From: an archaeon
GTDB lineage: Archaea > Hydrothermarchaeota > Hydrothermarchaeia > Hydrothermarchaeales > JALUUU01
Reading direction: 5' to 3'
Length of the DNA stretch: 9,155 nucleotides
NCBI GenBank assembly: GCA_027021185.1
Contig: JALUUU010000157.1
Span: 1 to 9,155 of the forward strand
In this document: piece after piece, positions 1-4,999 of the stretch
Layout: each line of letters opens with the position of its first letter
How positions within the stretch are numbered: the stretch's first letter is position 1
The notes under the pieces: generated by a model
The model's database searches: none
Seen by the model: only the letters and a program-made list of their open reading frames with translations
Told to the model about the DNA's origin: nothing
Program-made: the position numbers and the translations under genes

Positions 1-768
1 GCTCATGAAGGGGAGGCGCTCCTCCACGTCTTTGTAGCATCCCATTCCCCCAGTGTTGGGGCCGAGGTCTCCGTCAAAGGCCCGTTTGTAGTCCCGTACG
101 CAGGGGGTTTCCACGAGGGTTTTTCCGTCGGAGAAGCACTGGAGGCTGAATTCCTCTCCGTCTATTTTCTCCTCCACGATAACAGCCCCGCCTTTGAAGT
201 TCTCCACAAAGTGGGCGTAGAGCTCTTCCCGGGTATTGAAATGGTCCCCCCAGACACCCACGCCTTTGCCGGTTGCGGGCTTATCGGGCTTAACCGCTAC
301 TTGGTTGTCGAGGTAGTCCAGCCACTTCCAGAGATCCTTCTTCACCTCGGCTAGGTCATCGTATTCTCGAGGGTCGAAGACCTTGAACCTGGGATTGGCC
401 TCTGGGGCGCACTTCTCCAGGAGGAGACGCTGAGTGACTTTACTGCCCTCTATGGCGTACTCCTTCGTGGGGCAGATCATGGGGATTCCCAGCTTCCCCT
501 CTATTTTGTCCCGTATCCCGTCTATGATAGGCCCCTCGGGTCCCACGACCCCAAAGTCAAGTTCATTTTTGTGTTTCTCAGCGAACCTGTAAATCTTCTC
601 AGGCTCAAGACCTATAGAATATGCCCTGGATCTGGCTAATATGAAGGGGTTCTTCTGTTTGTCGGCGTCATAGATCTCCACATTATAGTTCTCACTCCGC
701 GTTAGGGCGTCCGCCAACGATGCCGCCCTGGAGCCATAGCTTACCAGCAATACACCAACCTTTTCCAT
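1..768 (-). CDS. purD: Phosphoribosylamine-glycine ligase (GAR synthetase), 3' end cut by window edge
   Basis: ATP-grasp enzyme that joins 5-phosphoribosylamine to glycine, the second step of purine synthesis, in the cytosol. The frame opens at ATG 768 and stays open to base 1, giving 256 residues of a protein that is normally about 420-450 long; the catalytic C-terminal part is missing here. Visible motifs: GPEGPIIDGI near residues 76-85 (N domain), KPDKPATGKGVGV near 160-172 (ATP-grasp nucleotide-binding segment), EEKIDGEEFS near 199-208, and FDGDLGPNTGGMG near 231-243, the strongly conserved PurD signature. The N terminus reads SYGSRAASLADAL where most PurD proteins have a Gly-rich G-x-GGREHA loop, so this is a divergent archaeal form. 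A strong GGGAGG ribosome site lies about 8 nt before the ATG, inside the end of the preceding gene, whose stop is 1 nt away. Last gene seen of the carS-pyrE operon. Identity is confident from the motifs. Confidence 0.93.
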   Translation of the reverse strand, partial: MEKVGVLLVSYGSRAASLADALTRSENYNVEIYDADKQKNPFILARSRAYSIGLEPEKIYRFAEKHKNELDFGVVGPEGPIIDGIRDKIEGKLGIPMICPTKEYAIEGSKVTQRLLLEKCAPEANPRFKVFDPREYDDLAEVKKDLWKWLDYLDNQVAVKPDKPATGKGVGVWGDHFNTREELYAHFVENFKGGAVIVEEKIDGEEFSLQCFSDGKTLVETPCVRDYKRAFDGDLGPNTGGMGCYKDVEERLPFMS

Positions 769-769
769 G

Positions 770-1645
770 CTACTTTCCTCCCGGATAAAACAGGTTTACC
801 TCGATGATTATGATAGCTATCCCAATCCCCAGAACTACTATGTGAAACACAATCAAATAGCCCACGAGGAGATATCCCATGGTCTTCACGTTGGATGCTA
901 TCCCGCTTAGGGCTTCGATGTTCTTAGTGGACTCCATAAGCGCGTTAGACGCTGTAAGGATGAAACTTCCCAGGGGCTCTTTTAACTCATGAAATTTATT
1001 CCTCGTCTGATTAAGGTTCTTCCCCACCTCCCTGAGTTCGGCAGATGATGCATCCAGCTTTTTGGAGCTCTCTTTCAGACTAAGAGCGGTAACCATTATG
1101 TTATCCGATGTATCGTCCAGCTTGGACCCTGTATCGTCAAGCCTGTCAGCAGCCGTCTTCATTTTATCTACAGAATCCATGAAATCAGACTTGCCCGGAA
1201 GGGCGGTGCCGTTGTATTCATAATTATTCGCCCAGTCCTTCAACCCTGTTGCAGCCGATCCCAGGTATGCCCCTGCGTCTTTGTTGTAAACCGAGGCGCT
1301 TCGCAGGTTCACGGATGCGATAGACAAGTTCCCAGCCGCCTCATCAACCTCGTCTGACGCAGCCTCAACGAGATCCCCGGCCTCTTTCACCGACTCCGAA
1401 GCGTTTTTAAGCTGTTCTCCGACCTCGTTTATTGCCGAGTCTATCTCCTCCTTCTTTTTCTCGAGTTCCTTACTTATCTCTTCGATGGAGGTGCTGACTT
1501 TTTCAGGTGACCACTCCCCAAAGTCGTAGGTGTGGACTATCTTAAGGGCATACAAACCACCAAGGGTTCCTGTAAGCCCGATGAGCACAAGGGCGATGCC
1601 CAGCCCCCTGAGAACAACGGATGGCATGTAACCTATCTTTTTCAT
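770..1645 (-). CDS. Membrane-anchored coiled-coil protein of unknown function, two TM segments
   Basis: Not recognised as a named family. It has 291 residues: a short basic N terminus (MKK), a transmembrane helix at about 9-33, a long helical region at about 45-255 rich in Ser, Ala, Asp, Glu, Lys and Asn with heptad-like spacing, and a second very hydrophobic helix at about 257-284 ending in a tiny tail. If both termini are cytosolic, the 220-residue coiled coil lies outside the membrane. Four N-x-S/T sequons (N81, N106, N145, N212) fall in this part and would fit archaeal N-glycosylation. The architecture resembles coiled-coil regions of chemoreceptors or YhgE/Pip-like surface proteins, but no signalling domain is visible. 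Its ATG directly abuts the pyrE stop (TAGATG), with GGAGG about 11 nt upstream inside pyrE, and its stop is 1 nt before purD, so it is translated as part of the operon. Function unknown; the reading frame itself is well supported. Confidence 0.85.
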   Translation of the reverse strand: MKKIGYMPSVVLRGLGIALVLIGLTGTLGGLYALKIVHTYDFGEWSPEKVSTSIEEISKELEKKKEEIDSAINEVGEQLKNASESVKEAGDLVEAASDEVDEAAGNLSIASVNLRSASVYNKDAGAYLGSAATGLKDWANNYEYNGTALPGKSDFMDSVDKMKTAADRLDDTGSKLDDTSDNIMVTALSLKESSKKLDASSAELREVGKNLNQTRNKFHELKEPLGSFILTASNALMESTKNIEALSGIASNVKTMGYLLVGYLIVFHIVVLGIGIAIIIIEVNLFYPGGK

Positions 1646-2161
1646 CTAGACCAACTCCTCCACTTTCACCAGGGAGTGAAGGGCTACACCCTCTCTCTCC
1701 ATCAACTCCCCGGCCCCTTCTCCACGGTCTACAACAGTTATAACCTTGTCGCACTCACCGCCTGCTTCGTGAATGACTTTAACCGCCCTGAGGGCTGATC
1801 CCCCAGTCGTCGTGACATCCTCAACCAGGACCACGCGTTCTCCTGGCCTAAGCTCTCCTTCGATGAGCTTCCCCGTACCGTAGCCTTTTTCTTTTTTACG
1901 AATGATTATAAAGGGTAGGCCAATCTCCAGGCTCAGAGCGGCCGCCAAGGGCACCGCCCCCAGGGCAACCCCGGCTATCCTGTCCACCCCTTTCTTATCC
2001 ACTACGGACGCCATCTCCACGGCGATCTCCTTGAGGACCTCAGGCCGCGTATACGCCTGTTTAACGTCTATGTAGTAGGTGCTCTTCTTGCCTGAGGCTA
2101 GGATAAATTCTCCATGCTTCACGGCATGCTCTCTCAGCATCTCCACTAATTTTTTCTGCAT
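1646..2161 (-). CDS. pyrE: Orotate phosphoribosyltransferase
   Basis: Cytosolic enzyme converting orotate and PRPP to orotidine 5'-phosphate, the fifth step of UMP synthesis. In the 171-residue protein, the segment LASGKKSTYYID (21-32) matches the substrate-binding N-terminal stretch of OPRTases, KKEKGYGTG (89-97) is the flexible catalytic loop with its lysines, and VLVEDVTTTGGS (111-122) is the PRPP-binding signature. Length is usual for the short archaeal PyrE. I chose the ATG at 2161 rather than an in-frame ATG at 2179: the later one has a GGTGAT ribosome site 3 nt upstream, avoids a 14-nt overlap with carS, and starts where family members start. Spacing to the carS stop is 4 nt, and the TAG stop directly abuts the next ATG. 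No UMP synthase (PyrF) fusion is present. Confidence 0.95.
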   Translation of the reverse strand: MQKKLVEMLREHAVKHGEFILASGKKSTYYIDVKQAYTRPEVLKEIAVEMASVVDKKGVDRIAGVALGAVPLAAALSLEIGLPFIIIRKKEKGYGTGKLIEGELRPGERVVLVEDVTTTGGSALRAVKVIHEAGGECDKVITVVDRGEGAGELMEREGVALHSLVKVEELV

Positions 2162-2164
2162 CCC

Positions 2165-2170
2165 ATCACC
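2165..2170 (-). promoter_or_regulatory. Ribosome binding site of pyrE, overlapping the carS stop codon
   Basis: The minus strand reads GGTGAT, complementary to the archaeal 16S 3' end, 3 nt before ATG 2161. The TGA stop of carS (2168-2166) lies inside this site, so terminating ribosomes at carS would be positioned on the pyrE start, which suggests translational coupling. This site decides the pyrE start. Confidence 0.6.
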
Positions 2171-2675
2171 AGGGAACATCTTTGAGCTTCAGCTGATAAC
2201 CAGTAACATTGACCATTTTATGCCCTATCGGGGTTAGAACTAGGAGAACTACCACCGTTTCCAGGTCGATGTCTACGACAAGGCTCGCGAAGATCAGCCC
2301 CCCGACCACGAAGTTGAGCTGATCGAGCAATGGGGCATGGGCTCCTCTTTTTAATCCGAGCCGTCTTTTTATGAAACTCCCCGCCGCATCTCCGGCGATG
2401 GCTCCGAAGGACAGGAGAAAAGCAAGGACGATTTTTCCCTGCATCTGGGATGACTCAAGGTTTTCTATGTGCCCTATAATAAAACCCGTCACCACGCCGC
2501 TCAGGATCCCCATAAAAGATCCCCTAACAGTGACTCCGTCACCTAGAATCCGCCTTCCGTCCACGAAGGTTTTACCCATATCCACGGGCCTTCCCCCCCC
2601 AAATAAACACGCGCATGTGTTGGCCACGTATGCGGGAAGAAAAAAGTACAGAGCCTGGAATACGGTGGAGAGCAT
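2166..2675 (-). CDS. carS: CDP-archaeol synthase (CDP-2,3-bis-(O-geranylgeranyl)-sn-glycerol synthase)
   Basis: Integral membrane enzyme that activates unsaturated archaeol (digeranylgeranylglyceryl phosphate) with CTP, giving CDP-archaeol, the branch point for archaeal phospholipid head groups. The 169-residue protein (usual size) is mostly hydrophobic, with about four or five membrane helices (near 5-20, 52-70, 81-100, 120-136, 139-152). The signature blocks are clear: LPAYVANTCACLFGGGRP (13-30), FVDGRRILGDGVTVRGS (37-53), then GDAAGSFIKRRLGLKRGAHA (95-114) and PLLDQLNF (115-122), with the Asp and basic residues expected for Mg-dependent nucleotide transfer. It is the first gene of the operon. 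A TATA box 23-30 nt upstream of ATG 2675 would give a leaderless or near-leaderless mRNA. Strong lineage marker: this enzyme is archaeal. Confidence 0.95.
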   Translation of the reverse strand: MLSTVFQALYFFLPAYVANTCACLFGGGRPVDMGKTFVDGRRILGDGVTVRGSFMGILSGVVTGFIIGHIENLESSQMQGKIVLAFLLSFGAIAGDAAGSFIKRRLGLKRGAHAPLLDQLNFVVGGLIFASLVVDIDLETVVVLLVLTPIGHKMVNVTGYQLKLKDVPW

Positions 2676-2693
2676 GGATACAACTCCATCAGG

Positions 2694-2707
2694 TAAATAT
2701 ATAAAAC
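2694..2707. promoter_or_regulatory. Shared, nearly symmetric TATA box for carS (minus) and fen (plus)
   Basis: The 59-bp spacer between the two divergent start codons has a single A+T core. On the minus strand, 2705-2698 reads TTTATATA, the archaeal consensus, preceded by a BRE-like CAAAAG; its centre is about 26 nt from the carS ATG. On the plus strand, 2698-2706 reads TATATAAAA, centred about 34 nt before the fen ATG, predicting a leader of roughly 8 nt with GTGAG just before the start. One TBP site may therefore drive both directions, with BRE strength setting the balance. Inferred from sequence and spacing only. Confidence 0.65.
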
Positions 2708-2734
2708 TTTTGAGATTAATTTTTAATCTGTGAG

Positions 2735-3766
2735 ATGGGGGTTCAGCTAACTGATCTGGTCTCCCCCAGAGAGATAGATTTCGAGGCCCTCAGGGGGAAG
2801 AGAATAGCCATCGATGCCATGAACTCTCTCTACCAGTTTCTTTCTATCATCAGGCAGCCCACGGGAGAGCCCCTACGGGATCGTCAAGGGAGAGTCACAA
2901 GCCACCTCTCAGGCCTGCTCTACAGAAACGTGAATCTCATTGAGTACGGCATAAAGCCCATATACGTCTTTGACGGCAAGCCTCCCATTCTTAAAGGGAC
3001 GGTTGTGGAGAAACGCATCGAGGCCAGGGAAGCCGCAGGGGAGAAGTGGAAGAAGGCGTTAAAAGAGGGTCGACTTGACGAAGCCAGGGTATTCGCCATG
3101 CAGTCTTCAAGGTTCTCAGAGGACATGCTACAAGACGCCAAAAAGCTCCTCGGTTTCATGGGCATCCCCTGGGTGCAGGCCCCATCAGAAGGCGAGGCCC
3201 AGGCCGCTAAAATGGTCTTAAACGGCGATGCCTGGGCAGTTGGATCCCAGGACTATGACTCCCTCTTATTCGGATCACCACGGCTTATCAGGAACCTGAC
3301 CATTTCCGGGAGACGAAAGCTTCCCAGAAAAAACGTCTACGTGGAGATAAAGCCCGAGCTCCTATCCCTGGAGTCTGTGCTCTCTGACCTGGGCATAACC
3401 CGGGAGCAGCTAATAGACCTCTCTATAATGGTGGGCACAGACTACAATCCGGGGGGGATAGAGGGGATAGGCCCAAAAAAAGCCTACAACCTGATCCGGG
3501 AGTACGGAGACGCTGAGAAAGCCATGGAAGAGAAGGGTTTAGTTGCAAACTTTGACCTGAAAGAGGTTAGGCAACTCTTCCTTAACCCATCCACCACTGA
3601 GGACTATGAATTAGAGTGGAAGGCTCCCGAAAAGGAAAAAGTCATTGATTTTCTGTGCGGCGAAAGAGACTTCTCAGTGGACAGGGTCACCAAGGCCCTT
3701 GAAAAGATTGAAACCTCTATCAGGGAAGCCGAGCAGCAGTCTAGCTTGGACAAGTGGTTCTCATAA
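2735..3766 (+). CDS. fen: Flap structure-specific endonuclease FEN1
   Basis: Removes 5' flaps during Okazaki fragment maturation and long-patch repair; works with PCNA, DNA polymerase and ligase. The 343 residues match archaeal FEN1 in length. N-terminal XPG domain: metal ligand D27 in IDAMN, D80 in VFDGKPP. Internal XPG domain: E152 and E154 in SEGEAQ, D173 and D175 in SQDYDSLL, and D236 in GTDYN, i.e. all expected acidic active-site residues are present. A helix-hairpin-helix follows at about 239-251 (GIEGIGPKKAY). The helical arch/clamp region lies at about 85-140. The C terminus ends QSSLDKWF (335-342), a good PIP box for PCNA binding. Start: ATG 2735 gives MGVQLTDLV, the usual N terminus in which the free Gly2 threads into the active site. 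Its last 6 nt overlap the tail of the convergent gene. No oddities in the protein. Confidence 0.97.
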   Translation: MGVQLTDLVSPREIDFEALRGKRIAIDAMNSLYQFLSIIRQPTGEPLRDRQGRVTSHLSGLLYRNVNLIEYGIKPIYVFDGKPPILKGTVVEKRIEAREAAGEKWKKALKEGRLDEARVFAMQSSRFSEDMLQDAKKLLGFMGIPWVQAPSEGEAQAAKMVLNGDAWAVGSQDYDSLLFGSPRLIRNLTISGRRKLPRKNVYVEIKPELLSLESVLSDLGITREQLIDLSIMVGTDYNPGGIEGIGPKKAYNLIREYGDAEKAMEEKGLVANFDLKEVRQLFLNPSTTEDYELEWKAPEKEKVIDFLCGERDFSVDRVTKALEKIETSIREAEQQSSLDKWFS

Positions 3767-4132
3767 ACCCCTTCTACCAACCCCTCCCCTAAGGCTGCGG
3801 TAGTCTTTAAAGGGCAGGTCCTTGCCGGAGGACATGCCGAGCTTTCTCCAATGTATAAGCTGTCTCAGATCCGAGACAAGAGCGGAGAGCTTCTTCTTCT
3901 CTATCTCCCTTTTCAGCCCCTCCTCCCTTCTCTCAAGAAAAGATGCGTACTCCGCGCTATACTCTTTGAGGTCCTCGTCGTCGGGATATTTCTCTAAAAG
4001 GTTCTCAAGCTCCTCCTTGGCGGCGCTGAGGCCTTTCTCGTATTCTGCCTCATTCTTATCTATCAGAGCACCGTATGCTCCGTCAAGGATCTCCAAAAGA
4101 TCATCTAGGGTGTAAGCGCTAGCTACCGTCAT
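3761..4132 (-). CDS. Small highly charged helical protein, unknown function
   Basis: 123 residues, family not recognised. The sequence is rich in Glu, Lys, Leu and Ala with repeated EE/KK patterns (about 28-86), predicting a helical, possibly coiled-coil or TPR-like, soluble protein; one short Tyr/Pro/Asp-rich segment (YPDDEDLKEY, near 49-58) may be a turn between helices. The C terminus is basic (RSLRGGVGRRGL) and could contact nucleic acid, but that is a guess. Support for a real gene: the minus-strand frame is long, has protein-like composition, and has a TTATAAAT box with a purine-rich BRE-like element at leaderless distance before ATG 4132. The opposite-strand frame within it is Ser/Phe-rich and unconvincing. 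It is tail-to-tail with fen, overlapping 6 nt, and divergent from the zinc-ribbon gene. Confidence 0.7.
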   Translation of the reverse strand: MTVASAYTLDDLLEILDGAYGALIDKNEAEYEKGLSAAKEELENLLEKYPDDEDLKEYSAEYASFLERREEGLKREIEKKKLSALVSDLRQLIHWRKLGMSSGKDLPFKDYRSLRGGVGRRGL

Positions 4133-4154
4133 TGAATATGATTTTATCTTAGGG

Positions 4155-4162
4155 ATTTATAA
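4155..4162 (-). promoter_or_regulatory. TATA box for the 123-aa charged protein gene
   Basis: The minus strand reads TTATAAAT, preceded by GGAAAAGGA as a BRE-like purine element. Its centre is 26-27 nt from ATG 4132, so transcription would start at or next to the start codon (leaderless mRNA). The plus-strand reading (TTTATAAT, 4156-4163) is also TATA-like, so it might serve the divergent gene as a second start. Confidence 0.55.
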
Positions 4163-4183
4163 TCCTTTTCCCTGGGGACAAAA

Positions 4184-4191
4184 AATTTAAT
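4184..4191 (+). promoter_or_regulatory. Candidate TATA-like box for the zinc-ribbon/Hsp20 gene and tRNA-Trp
   Basis: AATTTAAT in an A-rich context, centred about 31 nt before ATG 4219, giving a predicted leader of only a few nt. It is weaker than the other boxes in the window; the TTTATAAT at 4156-4163 is an alternative that would give a leader near 34 nt. No convincing ribosome site precedes the ATG. Confidence 0.35.
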
Positions 4192-4218
4192 AGATGGGAA
4201 AAAGAGAACAATTCTAGA

Positions 4219-4665
4219 ATGAAGTGTAGGTTGTGCGGTGCCAAGCTTCAGCGGGATTGGCTCTACTGTCCTCACTGCGGAACAAGGAAGTCCTCAGGGC
4301 TGAATAGGAGCTTTGAGAGGGTCCTGCAGGTCCTGGAGAAGAGCTTCAGAGACTTCCGGTCAAAGGACGACGATGACAGCGAAACTCCTCAACCTAAAAA
4401 GTTCCGCAGGATCAAAAAAGAACAGCTTAAGGGTGAAGTGATATTGGAGCCCCATGTCCTCACAAAGGAGGACGGAAGGGTGATGCAGATCCACCTACCC
4501 CTTATAAAAACCCAAAAAGACATATCAATTAAGAAGTTCCAAAGCTCCGTCGAGGTAAAAGCCAAGGCGGGAGACAGGATATACTTCGCTGTGATCCCGC
4601 TGAAGTACCACAACCTGGTTAGACAGGAATTCAACGACGGACTGCTGACCCTGAGATTTACATAA
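4219..4665 (+). CDS. Zinc-ribbon protein with C-terminal Hsp20/alpha-crystallin-like domain
   Basis: 148 residues in three parts. Residues 1-22 form a compact zinc ribbon with C3-x2-C6 and C17-x2-C20. Residues 23-72 are a charged linker with an amphipathic helix (about 30-46), an acidic DDDDSE patch (50-55) and a basic stretch (60-71). Residues 73-148 look like an alpha-crystallin/CS-type beta-sandwich: alternating beta strands, a basic-hydrophobic IPLKYH segment (126-131) and a FNDGLLTLRF ending that matches the F-x-NGVL-x-L motif of Hsp20 proteins. Inference: a chaperone-like or partner-binding protein, with the ribbon replacing the usual N-terminal oligomerisation region. The classical C-terminal I-x-I tail is absent, so large Hsp20 oligomers are doubtful. 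Its stop codon is 1 nt before tRNA-Trp. Domain calls rest on motif reading; precise function unknown. Confidence 0.75.
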   Translation: MKCRLCGAKLQRDWLYCPHCGTRKSSGLNRSFERVLQVLEKSFRDFRSKDDDDSETPQPKKFRRIKKEQLKGEVILEPHVLTKEDGRVMQIHLPLIKTQKDISIKKFQSSVEVKAKAGDRIYFAVIPLKYHNLVRQEFNDGLLTLRFT

Positions 4666-4666
4666 C

Positions 4667-4756
4667 GGGGGTATGGTGTAGCGGCTATCATAGCAGGCTC
4701 CAGACGTCCCTTACGAGGGAAACCTGCGGACCTGGGTTCAAGTCCCAGTACCCCCA
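4667..4756 (+). tRNA. tRNA-Trp (CCA anticodon) with an 18-nt intron
   Basis: Acceptor stem GGGGGTA (4667-4673) pairs fully with TACCCCC (4749-4755); the discriminator is A4756 and CCA is not encoded. The D stem is 3 bp (GTG/CAT, with one G-T wobble); the anticodon stem is GCAGG (4693-4697) with CCTGC (4723-4727); the T arm is CTGGG-TTCAAGT-CCCAG (4732-4748). The anticodon loop would be CTCCAGA after removal of the intron, with CCA at 4700-4702, hence tryptophan. Mature length is 72 nt with a 4-nt variable loop. It starts 1 nt after the stop of the zinc-ribbon gene and no TATA box sits 20-35 nt upstream, so it is probably made from a joint transcript and released by RNase P and tRNase Z. Confidence 0.95.
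4704..4721 (+). other. 18-nt tRNA-Trp intron at canonical position 37/38
   Basis: Between G37 (4703) and A38 (4722). A near-canonical bulge-helix-bulge can be drawn: bulge A36-G37^A1, inner helix CGU/ACG (intron 2-4 with 10-12) closing a CCCUU loop, central helix C32-U33-C34-C35 against intron AGGG (two C-G pairs, one U-G wobble, one C-A mismatch), and bulge A17-A18^A38. Each cut falls after the second bulge base, as the splicing endonuclease requires. A competing hairpin, UCCCU-UACG-AGGGA, with a UNCG-type tetraloop is also possible. Confidence 0.8.
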
Positions 4757-4780
4757 TCCATTATCTTTATTGAAAACGGC

Positions 4781-4796
4781 TTTGTTTTTGGTTTTT
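4781..4796 (+). terminator. T-rich stretch after tRNA-Trp, candidate terminator
   Basis: Two T-rich runs (TTTGTTTTTGG then TTTTT) begin 24 nt after the tRNA end. Archaeal RNA polymerase stops at oligo-T without a required hairpin, and none is seen here, so this fits termination of the zinc-ribbon/tRNA transcript. Confidence 0.5.
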
Positions 4797-4927
4797 AGCT
4801 GTTTAGGGGGGCTAATTTCATAGCTTCTGAGCCGAGGGTCTATTTCACTATTCTCCAGCAGGCCGCTAAATACTGCTTCACCACCAAACAGGACTTTACA
4901 TTAAACGTTGCATTATTCGAAAGATTT

Positions 4928-4957
4928 CTTGAAACAAAGAAATGGGATTGTTTCGAG
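4928..4957. repeat. 10-bp inverted repeat, operator-like, upstream of the toxin-antitoxin promoter
   Basis: Half-sites CTTGAAACAA (4928-4937) and TTGTTTCGAG (4948-4957) are reverse complements except for one T-G mismatch, separated by a 10-bp spacer. Half-site centres are 20 bp apart, about two helical turns, which suits a dimer binding one DNA face. The repeat ends 14 bp before the TATA box at 4972. A further nested inverted pair (TCGAAA 4917-4922 with TTTCGA 4951-4956; ATTTCT 4924-4929 with AGAAAT 4938-4943) overlaps it. Likely role: binding site for a regulator, possibly the toxin-antitoxin complex itself. Confidence 0.5.
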
Positions 4958-4971
4958 TTAAATAAAAATCC

Positions 4972-4979
4972 TTATAAAT
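4972..4979 (+). promoter_or_regulatory. TATA box of the toxin-antitoxin module
   Basis: TTATAAAT preceded by an A-rich BRE-like stretch (AAAAATCC). Its centre is 24-25 nt before ATG 5000, predicting a leaderless mRNA; accordingly no ribosome site is seen before the ATG. Confidence 0.65.
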
Positions 4980-4999
4980 CCTGAATCTCAACTAAATTT

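Larger units (their letters stand above)
4799..4984 (+). pseudogene. Possible gene remnant: 61-codon open frame with no start codon
   Basis: The 243-bp spacer between tRNA-Trp and the next gene holds a plus-strand frame that is open from 4799 to a TGA at 4982-4984. It has no ATG, GTG or TTG start, but its translation has protein-like composition, e.g. YFTILQQAAKYCF in the middle and FERFLETKKWDCFEL near the end. It could be the 3' remnant of a gene lost by deletion beside the tRNA, or chance in A+T-rich DNA. I could not match it to a family. The downstream promoter (repeat 4928-4957 and TATA box 4972-4979) lies inside it, which argues against present-day coding. Confidence 0.25.

Noticed and set aside
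2162..2179. Upstream in-frame ATG for PyrE
   Set aside because: It would overlap carS by 14 nt and lacks a clear ribosome site, whereas ATG 2161 has GGTGAT just upstream and fits the family.
3822..4115. Plus-strand frame opposite the charged 123-aa gene
   Set aside because: Ser/Phe/Arg-rich translation typical of an antisense reading; the minus-strand frame has the better composition and a promoter.
4667..4756. tRNA as one half of an integration attachment pair
   Set aside because: No second copy of the tRNA 3' end and no integrase gene are visible in the window; only the A+T-rich neighbourhood hints at it.
4389..4757. Minus-strand frame starting inside the tRNA
   Set aside because: Its first residues are the antisense translation of tRNA-Trp and the rest mirrors the zinc-ribbon/Hsp20 gene.
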